This document shows, one piece after another, positions 1 through 8,207 of a stretch of 50,454 nucleotides of DNA. A program made the translations under genes and the position numbers. Position 1 is the stretch's first letter; each line of letters opens with the position of its first letter. The notes under the pieces are model-generated. The model was not told the DNA's origin. It saw only the letters and a program-made list of their open reading frames with translations, and did not search any database. This stretch comes from Bryobacterales bacterium (GTDB lineage Bacteria > Acidobacteriota > Terriglobia > Bryobacterales > Bryobacteraceae), in assembly GCA_003162425.1 (NCBI GenBank), contig PMOK01000306.1, positions 1 through 50,454 of the forward strand, read 5' to 3'.

Positions 1-61
1 AGCATTCGCGCAGTACGCCCTGCCCCTCCATCCCAGTAGCCCCGAAGAGAATCACCCTCAC
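1..61 (-). CDS. NAD(P)H-binding protein, N-terminal 20 residues only (runs off window)
   Basis: Reading the minus strand from a GTG at 61 gives VRVILFGATGMEGQGVLREC, the glycine-rich Rossmann start of NmrA/epimerase-like NAD(P)-binding proteins (GATGxxGxxV). The rest lies outside the window. It is divergent from the MFS gene at 145. The function beyond dinucleotide binding cannot be judged from 20 residues. Confidence 0.6.
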   Translation of the reverse strand, partial: MRVILFGATGMEGQGVLREC

Positions 62-73
62 CCGTCCATTACA

Positions 74-103
74 CCAGCCCCCAGCCCCCAGTCCCCAGCC
101 CCT
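74..103. repeat. C-rich tandem repeat (CCAGCCC units)
   Basis: Four imperfect units of the form CAGCCCC/CAGTCCC lie in tandem between two divergent genes. A related CCAGCAA/CCAGCCA tandem occurs at about 15300-15328. It looks like short intergenic filler; no function is evident. Confidence 0.6.
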
Positions 104-109
104 CGCTTC

Positions 110-138
110 TTGACTTACTACTTACACGTAATTAAAAT
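110..138 (+). promoter_or_regulatory. Sigma70-type promoter of the MFS gene, probably leaderless
   Basis: TTGACT at 110-115 and TAAAAT at 133-138 are separated by exactly 17 bases. A start site about 7 bases after the -10 box falls on the ATG at 145, and no Shine-Dalgarno sequence is present, so the transcript would be leaderless. Confidence 0.65.
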
Positions 139-144
139 ACCGAT

Positions 145-1362
145 ATGGCACCTTCAGGTAATCCGCAATTGAGCATGCGGCAGGCCCTGGCCATCCCGGC
201 CTTCCGGAAACTTTGGCTGGCCCAGATGGTCAGCGTCTTCGGCGATTTTCTGGCGCTCTACGCGGTCTTGAGCGCAATGTCGTTCCGCATGCATGCTTCG
301 GCGCGCGCCATCACGCTGGTCACGGTCTTCTTCCTGCTTCCCATGGCGCTGGTCGGTCCCGTGGCCGGAGTATTCGTAGATCGCTGGAACCCCAAGCGCA
401 CGCTGGTTACAAGCGATCTCGCTCGGGCGGTGCTGGCCCTGGGACTGGTAGTAGCAGGGGCGCCGTGGCATATCTACATGGTCTTCTTCGCGCTCAGCAC
501 CTTCTCCAGTTTCTTTCTGCCGGCGCGTTCGGTAGTGCTGCCGCAAATCGTACCGATGGAAGGATTGATGAGCGCTAACGCGGTGTTGCAACAAACCGTA
601 CAAATGCTGCAAATCGCCAGCCCCGCCATTGCCGGCGCTCTAGCGGGTTGGGCTGGACCGAGCGTCTGCTACTATCTCGACAGCGCGAGCTTCGTGTTCT
701 CCGGATTGATGATTGCGGCCATGTCCATTCCGGCGCGGCCGGCCCACGCGAACCGGCATGTCGATTCGGTACTGAAAGATCTGTTCTCCGGAACCCGCTT
801 CATTCTGGGGCATCCGGTGATCAGTTTTGTGATTCTCTCCATCGCGGCGGGCACATTCGCGATGAGCGCCTTCGGTTCCCTGACCGCTGTATTCGTGCGC
901 GATGTGCTGCATTCGAACTCGTATTTATTCGGCACACTCGGATCACTGATCGGCGTCGGGATGCTGTCCGGCGGGTTCGTTGTCACGCCGCTAGCGCGCC
1001 GCATCCAACAAAAAGCGCATCTGGTGACCGCCGGAATTCTGCTGTGCGGCATTTCCATCGGCGCGATCGCGCGCTTCCCGAACGACCTGGTGGCGTTGAT
1101 CGGATGCCTGGGAATTGGCGTGGGCGCGTCGCTTATGGTCATTGCCGCGACAGCCCTCATGCAAGGACAGGTGCCACAGGAAATGCGGGGCCGCGTGAGC
1201 AGCAGCTCCATGTCGCTGATCTCAATTTCCCAAGGTGTCGCGCTGCTTTTTGCCGGCGATTTGGCTTCCCGATTCGGAATCGTGTATGTATTCTACGGAA
1301 GCGCCGCGATGCTTTTGCTAATTTCGCTTGGAGGAGCCCTCCGGCTCAGAAAGCCGCTTTAA
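145..1362 (+). CDS. MFS transporter (enterobactin exporter/MFS_3-like)
   Basis: A 405-residue integral membrane protein with about 12 predicted hydrophobic helices. The N-terminus (FRKLWLAQMVSVFGDFL) and the loop VFVDRWNPKRTLVTSDLARA (about residues 77-96) match the MFS subgroup that includes EntS-like exporters, where DRxxRRxxL follows helix 2. A second-half equivalent, QEMRGRVSSSSMSLIS, is near residue 350. It probably moves a small molecule across the inner membrane by proton antiport; the substrate is unknown. The start is the ATG placed at the predicted transcription start. The next gene follows 13 bases after the stop with its own Shine-Dalgarno, so the two may form an operon. Confidence 0.85.
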   Translation: MAPSGNPQLSMRQALAIPAFRKLWLAQMVSVFGDFLALYAVLSAMSFRMHASARAITLVTVFFLLPMALVGPVAGVFVDRWNPKRTLVTSDLARAVLALGLVVAGAPWHIYMVFFALSTFSSFFLPARSVVLPQIVPMEGLMSANAVLQQTVQMLQIASPAIAGALAGWAGPSVCYYLDSASFVFSGLMIAAMSIPARPAHANRHVDSVLKDLFSGTRFILGHPVISFVILSIAAGTFAMSAFGSLTAVFVRDVLHSNSYLFGTLGSLIGVGMLSGGFVVTPLARRIQQKAHLVTAGILLCGISIGAIARFPNDLVALIGCLGIGVGASLMVIAATALMQGQVPQEMRGRVSSSSMSLISISQGVALLFAGDLASRFGIVYVFYGSAAMLLLISLGGALRLRKPL

Positions 1363-1375
1363 GGAGCCTGAAGCT

Positions 1376-1711
1376 ATGTCAAAAAAAATACTCGGCGCAT
1401 ATATCGGCCATTTGTCCGATGTTCCCGATCTTCAAAATTTACTCGATCGATTCGCCACCAAGGGCGAAGGCCGCGGCAATGTCGTGATGGTTCGCCTAAG
1501 CGACGATGCTTTAGCGAAAGTCGATCAGTTAGTGGAGGCGACGCTATTCAACAGCCGCTCGGAGTCCACGGCATATCTCGTTGGCGCGGGCATTGAGAAC
1601 CAGAAAGAGCTCTTCGACCGGCTGGGCACTCATACGGAGGAGATTCGAAAACTGAAGGAGCAGCTCCGCAAAGTCGCATTCGACGCCCTGAAGCCTAAGA
1701 AGAAGAAATAG
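1376..1711 (+). CDS. Small ribbon-helix-helix-like protein with Lys-rich tail
   Basis: A 111-residue protein. An AAGGAG sequence 9 bases upstream of the ATG at 1376 decides the start over a longer frame opening at 1328 inside the MFS gene. Residues 35-72 (VVMVRLSDDALAKVDQLVEA, then SESTAYLVGAGI) have the strand-helix-helix pattern of ribbon-helix-helix DNA-binding folds. They are followed by a charged helix with coiled-coil character and a KPKKKK end. It probably acts as a cytoplasmic DNA-binding or regulatory protein. No close named family is recognised. Confidence 0.7.
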   Translation: MSKKILGAYIGHLSDVPDLQNLLDRFATKGEGRGNVVMVRLSDDALAKVDQLVEATLFNSRSESTAYLVGAGIENQKELFDRLGTHTEEIRKLKEQLRKVAFDALKPKKKK

Positions 1712-1717
1712 CTCGTG

Positions 1718-1751
1718 CGGTACCGAACCGCGACCGTCAGGGAGTCGGTGC
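1718..1751 (+). repeat. REP-like intergenic repeat, copy 1
   Basis: The 34-base sequence begins CGGTACCGAACCGCGACCGT and ends GGAGTCGGTGC. The same sequence occurs inverted at 12293-12325 and direct at 13359-13392, always between genes. This is the arrangement of REP/BIME-type repeats. Confidence 0.75.
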
Positions 1752-1800
1752 AGTTCCCGGTGCTACACTATAAGAAGAACTTGAACCAGGAGATTGCAAC

Positions 1801-2487
1801 ATGAGAACTATCCTCTGTGCAGTAGCTACGCTCGGTATCTCTGCTTCGCTTGCGCTTAGCGCGAACCTTCCATCCACCCACGTCCGCGGCGAGTATATTG
1901 AAGCCCGTACCGCCGACGTCTACACCGGTCCCTGTTTCGCCAACGCCGAAGTCGGCCTCACCGGCGATCTGGCCGTGATGGGCTGGAAGATCGATCAAGG
2001 CACTTTCGAAGGCGTCAACCTGGACGGCCTTTCGGTAATGGGCGCCATTCATGCCTCGAACACGCTCGGCAATGTCATCGATACTGTTTATCCCGTGAAG
2101 GCTGTGCTGATTATCGACGAACGAGCCAACGCCGAACAGCGCCTGGCATTGAAAGCGTTCGCTCAGAAAATGGGCGGCCAGCTACTGGCGGACGTGGTGC
2201 ACATCGAATATCAGCCCATCGAATTCGCTGTGGCGGACAACAACGTCCACACCCGCAAAGCCGTCATGACCGCTGGAAACATGGTGAAGCTCGAAACCCG
2301 AGCGATGACAGATGCCGACCAGGTTTGCCACAACGAGTCGGTCTGGTACCAGCCGCTCACTCCGGTAGAGCACGCCATGGCCGCCTACACAGTCTCCAAC
2401 AATTTCGGCGGAAGCGGACTCGGCACAGTCTGGAAATACAGCGGCAATCGCGGCTCGTTCGTCGGCACTTTCCTGATAAACGAGTAA
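1801..2487 (+). CDS. DUF1326 domain secreted protein
   Basis: A 228-residue protein with an N-terminal signal peptide (MRTILCAVATLGISASLALSA). The body has the DUF1326 layout: GEYIEARTADVYTGPC near residue 30, GWKIDQGTFEGVNLDGL near 62, then IIDERANAEQRLAL near 102, the usual pattern of a Cys-containing first strand, a V/LDGL turn and a (D)ERAxxEQRxAL helix. The family is widespread in soil bacteria and has no established activity. A GGAG sits about 10 bases upstream of the ATG. A TACACT -10-like box lies 35 bases upstream, just after a REP-like repeat, so it is probably transcribed on its own. Confidence 0.85.
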   Translation: MRTILCAVATLGISASLALSANLPSTHVRGEYIEARTADVYTGPCFANAEVGLTGDLAVMGWKIDQGTFEGVNLDGLSVMGAIHASNTLGNVIDTVYPVKAVLIIDERANAEQRLALKAFAQKMGGQLLADVVHIEYQPIEFAVADNNVHTRKAVMTAGNMVKLETRAMTDADQVCHNESVWYQPLTPVEHAMAAYTVSNNFGGSGLGTVWKYSGNRGSFVGTFLINE

Positions 2488-2547
2488 AGCAAGTAAGTGT
2501 GGAGCAGCGCCATGCGCTGCTTACCGCAAGCCAGAGGCTGGCAATTT

Positions 2548-3308
2548 ATGCCTATTCCGTCGCGGCGGCTTTTCCTCCCCGCTTTAACGCTTTTCCTAGC
2601 GGGGCTGCATGGTTACCGTGCGCACTCCCAGGTGGTGGGATTTAGACCTCTAACTCTATTCGTTGTCTACAAACATGAAGCGCAGTACACGGAAAATTCA
2701 AAATTCCCTCCCTACTTGTTCGACAGCGTGTATGCGAGACGGAGCGACGGATCATGGGCGCCCATTTCACAGCAAGGACTCCCGCAGGTGACCAAACCAC
2801 AGGGGAAATGATCGAGTTTCTGGATTTTCGCACTAAAACTCAAACGATATTGGAGCCGTTTACGCGCTCCGCCGTCATCTTTCGCCTGAGCGATAGAGAG
2901 GCGCGACGGGAGAGGGGACGCGTAACAGACTGCTCTGCGGTCCCCGAGGTAAGCGCGAACTCAGCCGACGCCTCCCGAGTTCGGATGCTTTCGTACACTG
3001 TTGCGCGGGTGGCCAAGAAAGAGGACGGCGTCATGGTGGACAATTGGGTGGCTCCGGCTCTCGATTGCTACCCCATCGAAGAGATGGAGGCCTTCGCCTC
3101 AGGCTCGCGCAACACCAGAAGCGTCTATAAGGTGGAGATGGGAGAGCCGGCCGAGGCCTTTTTTGAAATTCCCACGGAGTACATTCCACGCTCGCCACAG
3201 CAGCTCGAAGCTGAGTACAAATTCAAATTCGGCGTCCCATTTTGGGGCGAACCAGGCGTCTCGAACGCACAGCGCCGATACGAACACGGTCTTGTTCAGG
3301 TCGAATAA
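2548..3308 (+). pseudogene. Secreted family protein, copy A of three; frameshifted at about 2805
   Basis: The ATG at 2548, after an AGAGG, starts a signal peptide (PIPSRRLFLPALTLFLAGL). The frame runs into a stop at 2811, while the adjacent frame carries the rest to 3308. Adding one G to the G4 run at 2802-2805 joins them as ...QGEMIEFLDFRTKTQ. The joined product resembles the proteins at 6119-6919 and 7216-8052: a SDGSWAPI-type strand, FRTKTQTILEP, a Cys, then NWVAPALDCYPIEEM, and a final GEPAEAFFEIPTEYIPRSPQ. No function is known. It is either a recent frameshift or a base-calling error; no recoding signal is seen. Confidence 0.65.
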
Positions 3309-3464
3309 TCTAACGGGAATGCCGGATTAACCAAAATCCTGGCATCCGACAGTATCGACTAACAGATATAAGTTGCAAAGACATCAGCGCTGGCGCACAC
3401 TAAAGCAGCGGTTCTCGATAAAGTAGCCGTTTCTCCCTGGTAAAGTGAATACTTCCAGGCCACA

Positions 3465-3704
3465 ATGAACAAACACGAGGATGTGCTCCTGCGTACGGAA
3501 GAAGTAGCAAGCCGCCTTCAGGTCGCGGTCCGGACAATCCGGCTTTGGGCCGAATGCGGCGTCGTCCCCGCGGTTAAGATTGGACGCCAATGGCGTTTTC
3601 GCGCGGCTGATATCCAGCGAATCGAAGCAACTGGCGATATCGACGTCAAAGATATTTCTGCCCCTCGGCAATTACGGCAACAAGGGCATACTAACGGAAA
3701 GTAG
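3465..3704 (+). CDS. Helix-turn-helix excisionase-family DNA-binding protein
   Basis: A 79-residue protein that is almost entirely one MerR/excisionase-like domain (HTH_17 type). LLRTEEVASRLQVAVRTIRL forms the HTH at residues 8-27, and KIGRQWRFRAADIQRI forms the wing at about 38-53. Such proteins bind DNA as small regulators or recombination directionality factors. It sits between two secreted-protein genes with no integrase nearby, so a regulatory role for the 2.5-8 kb cluster is possible but only inferred. The tail (ISAPRQLRQQGHTNGK) is unstructured. Confidence 0.8.
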   Translation: MNKHEDVLLRTEEVASRLQVAVRTIRLWAECGVVPAVKIGRQWRFRAADIQRIEATGDIDVKDISAPRQLRQQGHTNGK

Positions 3705-3738
3705 TTCACCTATAATTAGGCCTCAGCCAGGAGGGCGC

Positions 3739-4533
3739 ATGTCGAAGTTTTTACCTGTGACGGGGTTAATGCTAGGGATACTGTCGTGTTCCGCACGTCT
3801 ATCGGCGCAGACATGCCCTGCCTGCTCGGGAACTCCCGAGTGCGTCGACGGTACTCCGGCATGTCAGGCTAACGGAGAATGGACTTGTGTCGGCGGAGGC
3901 GTCCCTTGCGTAACCCCGGAGCCCTCGCCTTGCTGCCAGGAATGCTACGTCACCTGCACAATCACAGGCTGGACCTGCGTTGGAAGCCCCATTATTATCG
4001 ACACAAAAGGCCAGGGATTCCACCTGACCAGCCTACAAAATGGCGTCCCGTTTCAGATGGATCCGGGCGATCCAATGCAAGTGAGCTGGACTGACCCTAA
4101 CTTCCAAAACGCTTTCCTCGCGGTGGACCGCAATAATAACGGCACCATCGACAGCGGCGCAGAACTATTTGGCAACTTCACTCCGCAGCCGCCGTCGGCC
4201 AATCCGAACGGTTACAAGGCGCTGGCCGTTTTCGACGATCCGAAAAACGGCGGAAATGGCAACGGTCTTCTCGACCCGGGCGACGCGATCTTCCCGTTGC
4301 TATTGCTGTGGATCGACAAAAACCACAACGGAATCAGCGAACCGGAGGAGCTGTTTTCGCTCCTCGAACTGGGAGTTTTCGCCATTGACCTGAGCTACAC
4401 CATGAACGAGTACGAAGACCAGTTCGGCAACACGTTCCGCTACAAGGCCTTCGTCTTAGACAAGGCCGGCCTCTCCGACCCGCGCTGCTTCGACATCCTC
4501 CTTCAGCTCGGTCCCCTCCCCAGCACAAACTAG
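3739..4533 (+). CDS. Secreted Cys-rich protein with EF-hand-like calcium-binding loops
   Basis: The ATG at 3739, with GGAGGG 5 bases upstream, is preferred over a frame opening at 3580. The 264-residue product has a signal peptide (to about residue 24), then a segment with 11 Cys in about 56 residues (26-80), then a domain with calcium-loop motifs: DRNNNGTIDSGAE at 130-142 followed by LFG, a loop at 166-181, and DKNHNGISEPEE at 193-204. The LFGN signature after the first loop is typical of the EF-hand-like repeats found in large extracellular proteins. It probably folds outside the cytoplasm with disulfides and bound calcium. The DsbA-like gene starts 10 bases after its stop, which suggests co-expression. 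Confidence 0.75.
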   Translation: MSKFLPVTGLMLGILSCSARLSAQTCPACSGTPECVDGTPACQANGEWTCVGGGVPCVTPEPSPCCQECYVTCTITGWTCVGSPIIIDTKGQGFHLTSLQNGVPFQMDPGDPMQVSWTDPNFQNAFLAVDRNNNGTIDSGAELFGNFTPQPPSANPNGYKALAVFDDPKNGGNGNGLLDPGDAIFPLLLLWIDKNHNGISEPEELFSLLELGVFAIDLSYTMNEYEDQFGNTFRYKAFVLDKAGLSDPRCFDILLQLGPLPSTN

Positions 4534-4543
4534 AGCGACTCCT

Positions 4544-5449
4544 ATGACGCGAGCACTAATAACAGGCGTGGTGATCGGGCTGGGCACCCAATTGTTGGGC
4601 GCGACACATGGCGCAGCATGTCGTGACGTGAGTAGCGAGGAGAAATCGAGGCTTGCGGCCTATGTCGTGAAGAAATACCAGGCTCCGGAACAGGCAAAAC
4701 TTCGTGTGGAGGAAGTCCAACCCATCGACGATCTGTGCAATCGCAAACTCGTCTTCGCCGGTGACGGTGCACTCGGGACCTTCCGACTGACGCTTTACGC
4801 TTCGCCCGACCTTCGATTCCTGAGCCGCGAGCTATTCGATACCTACACCGACCCCGAGCGCGAGCGCCGGGAAGCGGCCCAAAAGGCGATGGGAGAATTG
4901 CTGGAGGGTGAATATGCTGCTCGCGGCCCAGCCAGCGCGCCGGTCACGATGGTAGTGTTTTCTGACTTCGAATGCCCCTATTGCAAAAAGCTAAAAGAGC
5001 TAATCGACGCCGAACCGCTTCTAAAATCTGGCGACAAGGTCAGGCTGGTATTTCGCCATATGCCCATGTCCCAACATCGCTGGGCACAGCAGGCCGCCGA
5101 GGCGGCGGCCTGCGCCGAATTTCAAGGCGCCGAAGTGTTCTGGGCTTTCCACAACCTGGTTTTCGACAACCAAGGTTCAATCAAGCCGGCGGATGCTTCC
5201 GGCCAGATAAGCGCGTTAGCAGAAGGAGTGCCAGGCCTTGACATGAGGTCCTTCCGAGCGTGCCTAAAACAGGACATGTCGCTCGGAGTGGTCGTCCGTG
5301 ACAGAGAAATGGGCAGGCGGCTTGGTGTAGTCGCAACACCGGCCGTTTTTCTCAACGGAATTCAGGTCCCCGCTATCCGGAACAGCAGGGAACTCCACGA
5401 ATATATCTACGGGGCGTTAAAGGAGAGTCTGCGAGGGGCGGCCCAGTGA
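4544..5449 (+). CDS. DsbA-like thiol:disulfide oxidoreductase with N-terminal extension
   Basis: A 301-residue exported protein (signal segment about residues 1-25). An N-terminal domain of about 100 residues with Cys at 26 and 65 precedes a thioredoxin-fold DsbA domain. The active site ECPYC has Cys144 and Cys147, and the cis-Pro loop is VVATPAVFLNG with Thr265-Pro266, both in the expected places. Such proteins oxidise or isomerise disulfides in the periplasm. Its neighbours on both sides encode Cys-rich exported proteins (3739-4533 and 5779-6099), so they are plausible substrates; this is inferred from context. It starts 10 bases after the preceding stop. Confidence 0.85.
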   Translation: MTRALITGVVIGLGTQLLGATHGAACRDVSSEEKSRLAAYVVKKYQAPEQAKLRVEEVQPIDDLCNRKLVFAGDGALGTFRLTLYASPDLRFLSRELFDTYTDPERERREAAQKAMGELLEGEYAARGPASAPVTMVVFSDFECPYCKKLKELIDAEPLLKSGDKVRLVFRHMPMSQHRWAQQAAEAAACAEFQGAEVFWAFHNLVFDNQGSIKPADASGQISALAEGVPGLDMRSFRACLKQDMSLGVVVRDREMGRRLGVVATPAVFLNGIQVPAIRNSRELHEYIYGALKESLRGAAQ

Positions 5450-5778
5450 GCAAGCCATGCTTAGCTTCGACGACGTTCTGTGGCTCTCCACGTCCATGTC
5501 GATGGCTCACCATGGTACGGCCAAGCAATTCATCTCGCCAAGGAGCATAGCATGCAAAAGCTTAGACTAGCTACGGATATACCGGATCGTGCATTTGACG
5601 CATCGGAAAGGGCGTCCTGGGCTCTTATTGGTGCGACATTCAGCCCAAATCGTTTAATGCTTTGCGGCGATGGGCGACCGTCAAGCAGGTTTGAGTGCCT
5701 GCATCGAGGCATTCGAGCATGCCAAAGAACCTTACTCAGGAGTGGCTGGCTCGCAACGCGAGCCGGGGAGGAGCGGAT
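5450..5778. other. Gap with no supported gene
   Basis: The forward frames that are open here (5480-5791, 5670-5924) have no recognisable protein features, and the latter overlap the well-initiated gene at 5779. No promoter of good quality or repeat was found. It may be the remains of an earlier gene between the DsbA-like and Cys-rich genes. Confidence 0.4.
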
Positions 5779-6099
5779 ATGTCGAAAGTAGAATCTTTTG
5801 TCGCGGTGGTGCTTTTCAGCGTATTTATTCTTTCAGGGTCGATTGTCGGTCGGCTCTATGCAATACAGCCTACGGTGTGCGCTATGAGCGCCACGAATGT
5901 ATGTGGCAAGTTCAGTTCGCATAGTTGCTTGACCTTGCCATGTGAGAACTGCAATACAGCACCGTCGCTTTGCCTCCAGGAGTCTTGCAGTAAATGTGGC
6001 AAGACTTGTTCAGCTGGAAAGGGCTGGCAGTGTCCATCGTCCCAGGGCGCTTGTGATTTGAATCAGGCCGTGCTTTGCCAGAACCTGAACGGCTGCTAA
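5779..6099 (+). CDS. Small secreted protein with 13 cysteines
   Basis: GGGGAGGAG ends 5 bases before the ATG at 5779, so this start is preferred to an upstream frame at 5695. The product has 106 residues: an N-terminal hydrophobic segment (SFVAVVLFSVFILSGSIVG) acting as signal peptide or anchor, then about 75 residues with 13 Cys, including LPCENC, ESCSKCGKTC and LCQNLNGC at the very end. The odd Cys number and spacing fit no metal-site family I recognise; disulfides or a lipid/partner attachment are possible. It lies 330 bases after the DsbA-like gene and 19 bases before a copy of the repeated secreted family. Confidence 0.7.
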   Translation: MSKVESFVAVVLFSVFILSGSIVGRLYAIQPTVCAMSATNVCGKFSSHSCLTLPCENCNTAPSLCLQESCSKCGKTCSAGKGWQCPSSQGACDLNQAVLCQNLNGC

Positions 6100-6118
6100 T
6101 CTTGGAGAGGAGACTGTT

Positions 6119-6919
6119 ATGTTGGATTTGCGTCTTGCAAGGAATGTGGCAAGGATCTCGGCAAGAGGGTGGAAATGGCTCTTTCTACTCTCTGGGTGTA
6201 TGGCTGCTGGTTTGCTGAGCTTTTGGATATCGCATGTGGCGTATTCACCGGCGACACGTGTGCGCGCCGCCCAGCCGGCCAGGCCGTTCACCGCATCGAT
6301 AAGAACTGAATATTATTCTCCGACTGGAAATTTGGCGCGAAGCGTCGTTCGGGAGTACGCTCGGTTTTCCGATCGCACGATGATATCCAGGGTCCGAGAG
6401 GAGTTTCCAACGCACGATGATTCGCCTTGGGAGATCTTCGATGTGCGAAATGAGCGGAAGCTCATAATCGACCCAAGCACCAAGTCACTTAACACGAGGG
6501 GGTACGGTAGGCAGGAACTCCTGAGCGATATCACAAATATGGAGGATGAAAGTTGCCCAGACAATCTGGAGAGTTTACCTCGCAGCGAAGTCTATCTTGG
6601 CTATCAGACGCGATTCATTAAGATTCATGAGGACCCGGATACAGACCGAGAGAGATGGATTGTTCCGGAATTGGAGTGCTTTCCGGTGAAGAGCATTGTG
6701 CGGAAAGGCGGCGCCCACAATGCAATAAACGCAATTACCTTGAACGAAGGCGAGCCGTCCCGCGACTTGGCGTTTGTTCCCCCGGACTACGCAGAGAGAT
6801 CGCCAGCCGAAATCGAGCAGATCTACTTTAAGTCGATGGGCAAGCCTCTCTTCGGTGCTCCGCTTACGAAAAGGCTGGAGGCCGATTACCAAAAACGGAG
6901 AGCGCAGTTGAGTCGATGA
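6119..6919 (+). CDS. Secreted family protein, copy B of three
   Basis: A 266-residue protein. GGAGAGGAG precedes the ATG at 6119. A hydrophobic segment at about residues 17-41 is a signal anchor. The body parallels copies A and C: a RTEYYSPTGNLARS-type first strand pair, SPWEIFDVRNERKLIIDP near residue 103, SCPDNLE near 142, WIVPELECFPVKS near 179, and a C-terminal FVPPDYAERSPAEIEQIY followed by GKPLFGAP. Copy A ends the same way. Two conserved Cys flank a beta-rich core and may pair. No function is known. It is probably cotranscribed with the Cys-rich gene 19 bases upstream. Confidence 0.65.
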   Translation: MLDLRLARNVARISARGWKWLFLLSGCMAAGLLSFWISHVAYSPATRVRAAQPARPFTASIRTEYYSPTGNLARSVVREYARFSDRTMISRVREEFPTHDDSPWEIFDVRNERKLIIDPSTKSLNTRGYGRQELLSDITNMEDESCPDNLESLPRSEVYLGYQTRFIKIHEDPDTDRERWIVPELECFPVKSIVRKGGAHNAINAITLNEGEPSRDLAFVPPDYAERSPAEIEQIYFKSMGKPLFGAPLTKRLEADYQKRRAQLSR

Positions 6920-7215
6920 AGTAACGAACTGACGCAGCGACCATATCCTTACTCTTGCTACCCCGGGGAGCAGCGTGGACGGTCGATTGTTGATTTTGTT
7001 CGTGACCCGTTCAGAAACCCCGAGAAGCTAGGTCGGTTTGAAGACAAGGGCTCCTGCGGAGGTTGTTCGGGTGCCGGCGTAGGGATTACATTGGTTGCTC
7101 CAGTCTCCGGGCTGCTATGCGTAGGGCCCTTTTCTGGCGCGAGGCCGACCTGTTCGTGCCCACACCCACTAGGACCGAAGGGAGCCTGTGGCTAGTCGGC
7201 TTCCAGGGAAGGCAT

Positions 7216-8052
7216 ATGCTCAATGTAAGGCACAAAGCGATGTCACCAAGTTCAAACAAAACGTCGCACATCTTGGTTGCGGCGGCGGTCGTCATAGCTG
7301 CCGGAGCGATCGTCAGCTTTTATTTCGGGAAAACATTGCATCCCCCAGGCATCGTCCATGCGCAGCTCAGGGTTGAGCCATTCCTGCTGGAGAGGACGCT
7401 ATCGGAACGGCGTCCACCAGCGGGTCTATCCCCGTCCCTTGCCGTAAGTATTGCCCGCCGCTCCGACGGCACAACAGCCACGGTGGAGTCCGTCGGGCCG
7501 CTAGCTTCGCCCCGGTTTGTACGAAAGCTCGCCTTTCTCGACGGCAGGGTTCTATCGCTAGTCGATTCCATGCGGATCAAGAGCACCGGACCACGGCTTA
7601 GCGAGGAGGAGGCGGGTTCACTAATCCAGAGTTTGACAGTTCCATCGCCCGACTGTGGCGCGAAAACGCCGGAGTTACTGCGTCACGACACATACAGTGG
7701 GCAAGAAGTCGCAGTAATACAGAGCTTGATTCCCAACAAGTACCGCGTCACGTATTGGATGGCTCCCAAGTTGGGTTGCGAAGCCCTCTACTATACGACG
7801 GAAGAAATCCATGCTGACGGAACATTCACACTCGTCTCTGAGGCCAAAACCTCTCGGCTGGTCCTCGGCGATCCCGATCCGCGATTGTTTGATCTAGGCG
7901 AAGCCTACGAGGAGGTCAAGCCCTCGGAGGCTCGCCGCCGCCTCCTTGCCGACCTGAACCTGAAGCTGAGCCCCGAGGAGCTAAAACGGTATGAAGACGA
8001 GACCCGAGCAGACGACCGTCGCTACCGCCGAGGACGCCCGGAACTCCCTTGA
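7216..8052 (+). CDS. Secreted family protein, copy C of three (most diverged)
   Basis: The open frame begins at 7063, but the ATG at 7216 has AGGGAAGG just upstream and leads into a transmembrane/signal segment (SHILVAAAVVIAAGAIVSFY). An ATG at 7240 is an alternative. The 278-residue product shares with copies A and B an early VSIARRSDGTTATVESVGPL strand pair, a first Cys in PSPDCGAK, and WMAPKLGCEALYYT matching W-V-A/V-P-x-L-x-C of the others. The C-terminal part differs: LGDPDPRLFDLGEAYEEVKP then a charged, Arg-rich tail. It is likely an exported or membrane-anchored protein of unknown role. Confidence 0.6.
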   Translation: MLNVRHKAMSPSSNKTSHILVAAAVVIAAGAIVSFYFGKTLHPPGIVHAQLRVEPFLLERTLSERRPPAGLSPSLAVSIARRSDGTTATVESVGPLASPRFVRKLAFLDGRVLSLVDSMRIKSTGPRLSEEEAGSLIQSLTVPSPDCGAKTPELLRHDTYSGQEVAVIQSLIPNKYRVTYWMAPKLGCEALYYTTEEIHADGTFTLVSEAKTSRLVLGDPDPRLFDLGEAYEEVKPSEARRRLLADLNLKLSPEELKRYEDETRADDRRYRRGRPELP

Positions 8053-8207
8053 AAGTTAGCGGTCGTCGAAACATCGGCCATCGACGACAGCACGAGCGGA
8101 ATCTAGCGATGGCCGATGACTCTGCGAAACTGCGGCTCGGCAACGAGCGAGCCGGAACCGACCCAGCGCTAGATCTGATCGCCCTTTCACGTTGCGAGAG
8201 GCTTGCA

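Noticed and set aside
3580..3738. N-terminal extension of the calcium-loop protein
   Set aside because: The ATG at 3739 has a strong ribosome-binding site and starts a signal peptide; the extension overlaps the HTH gene.
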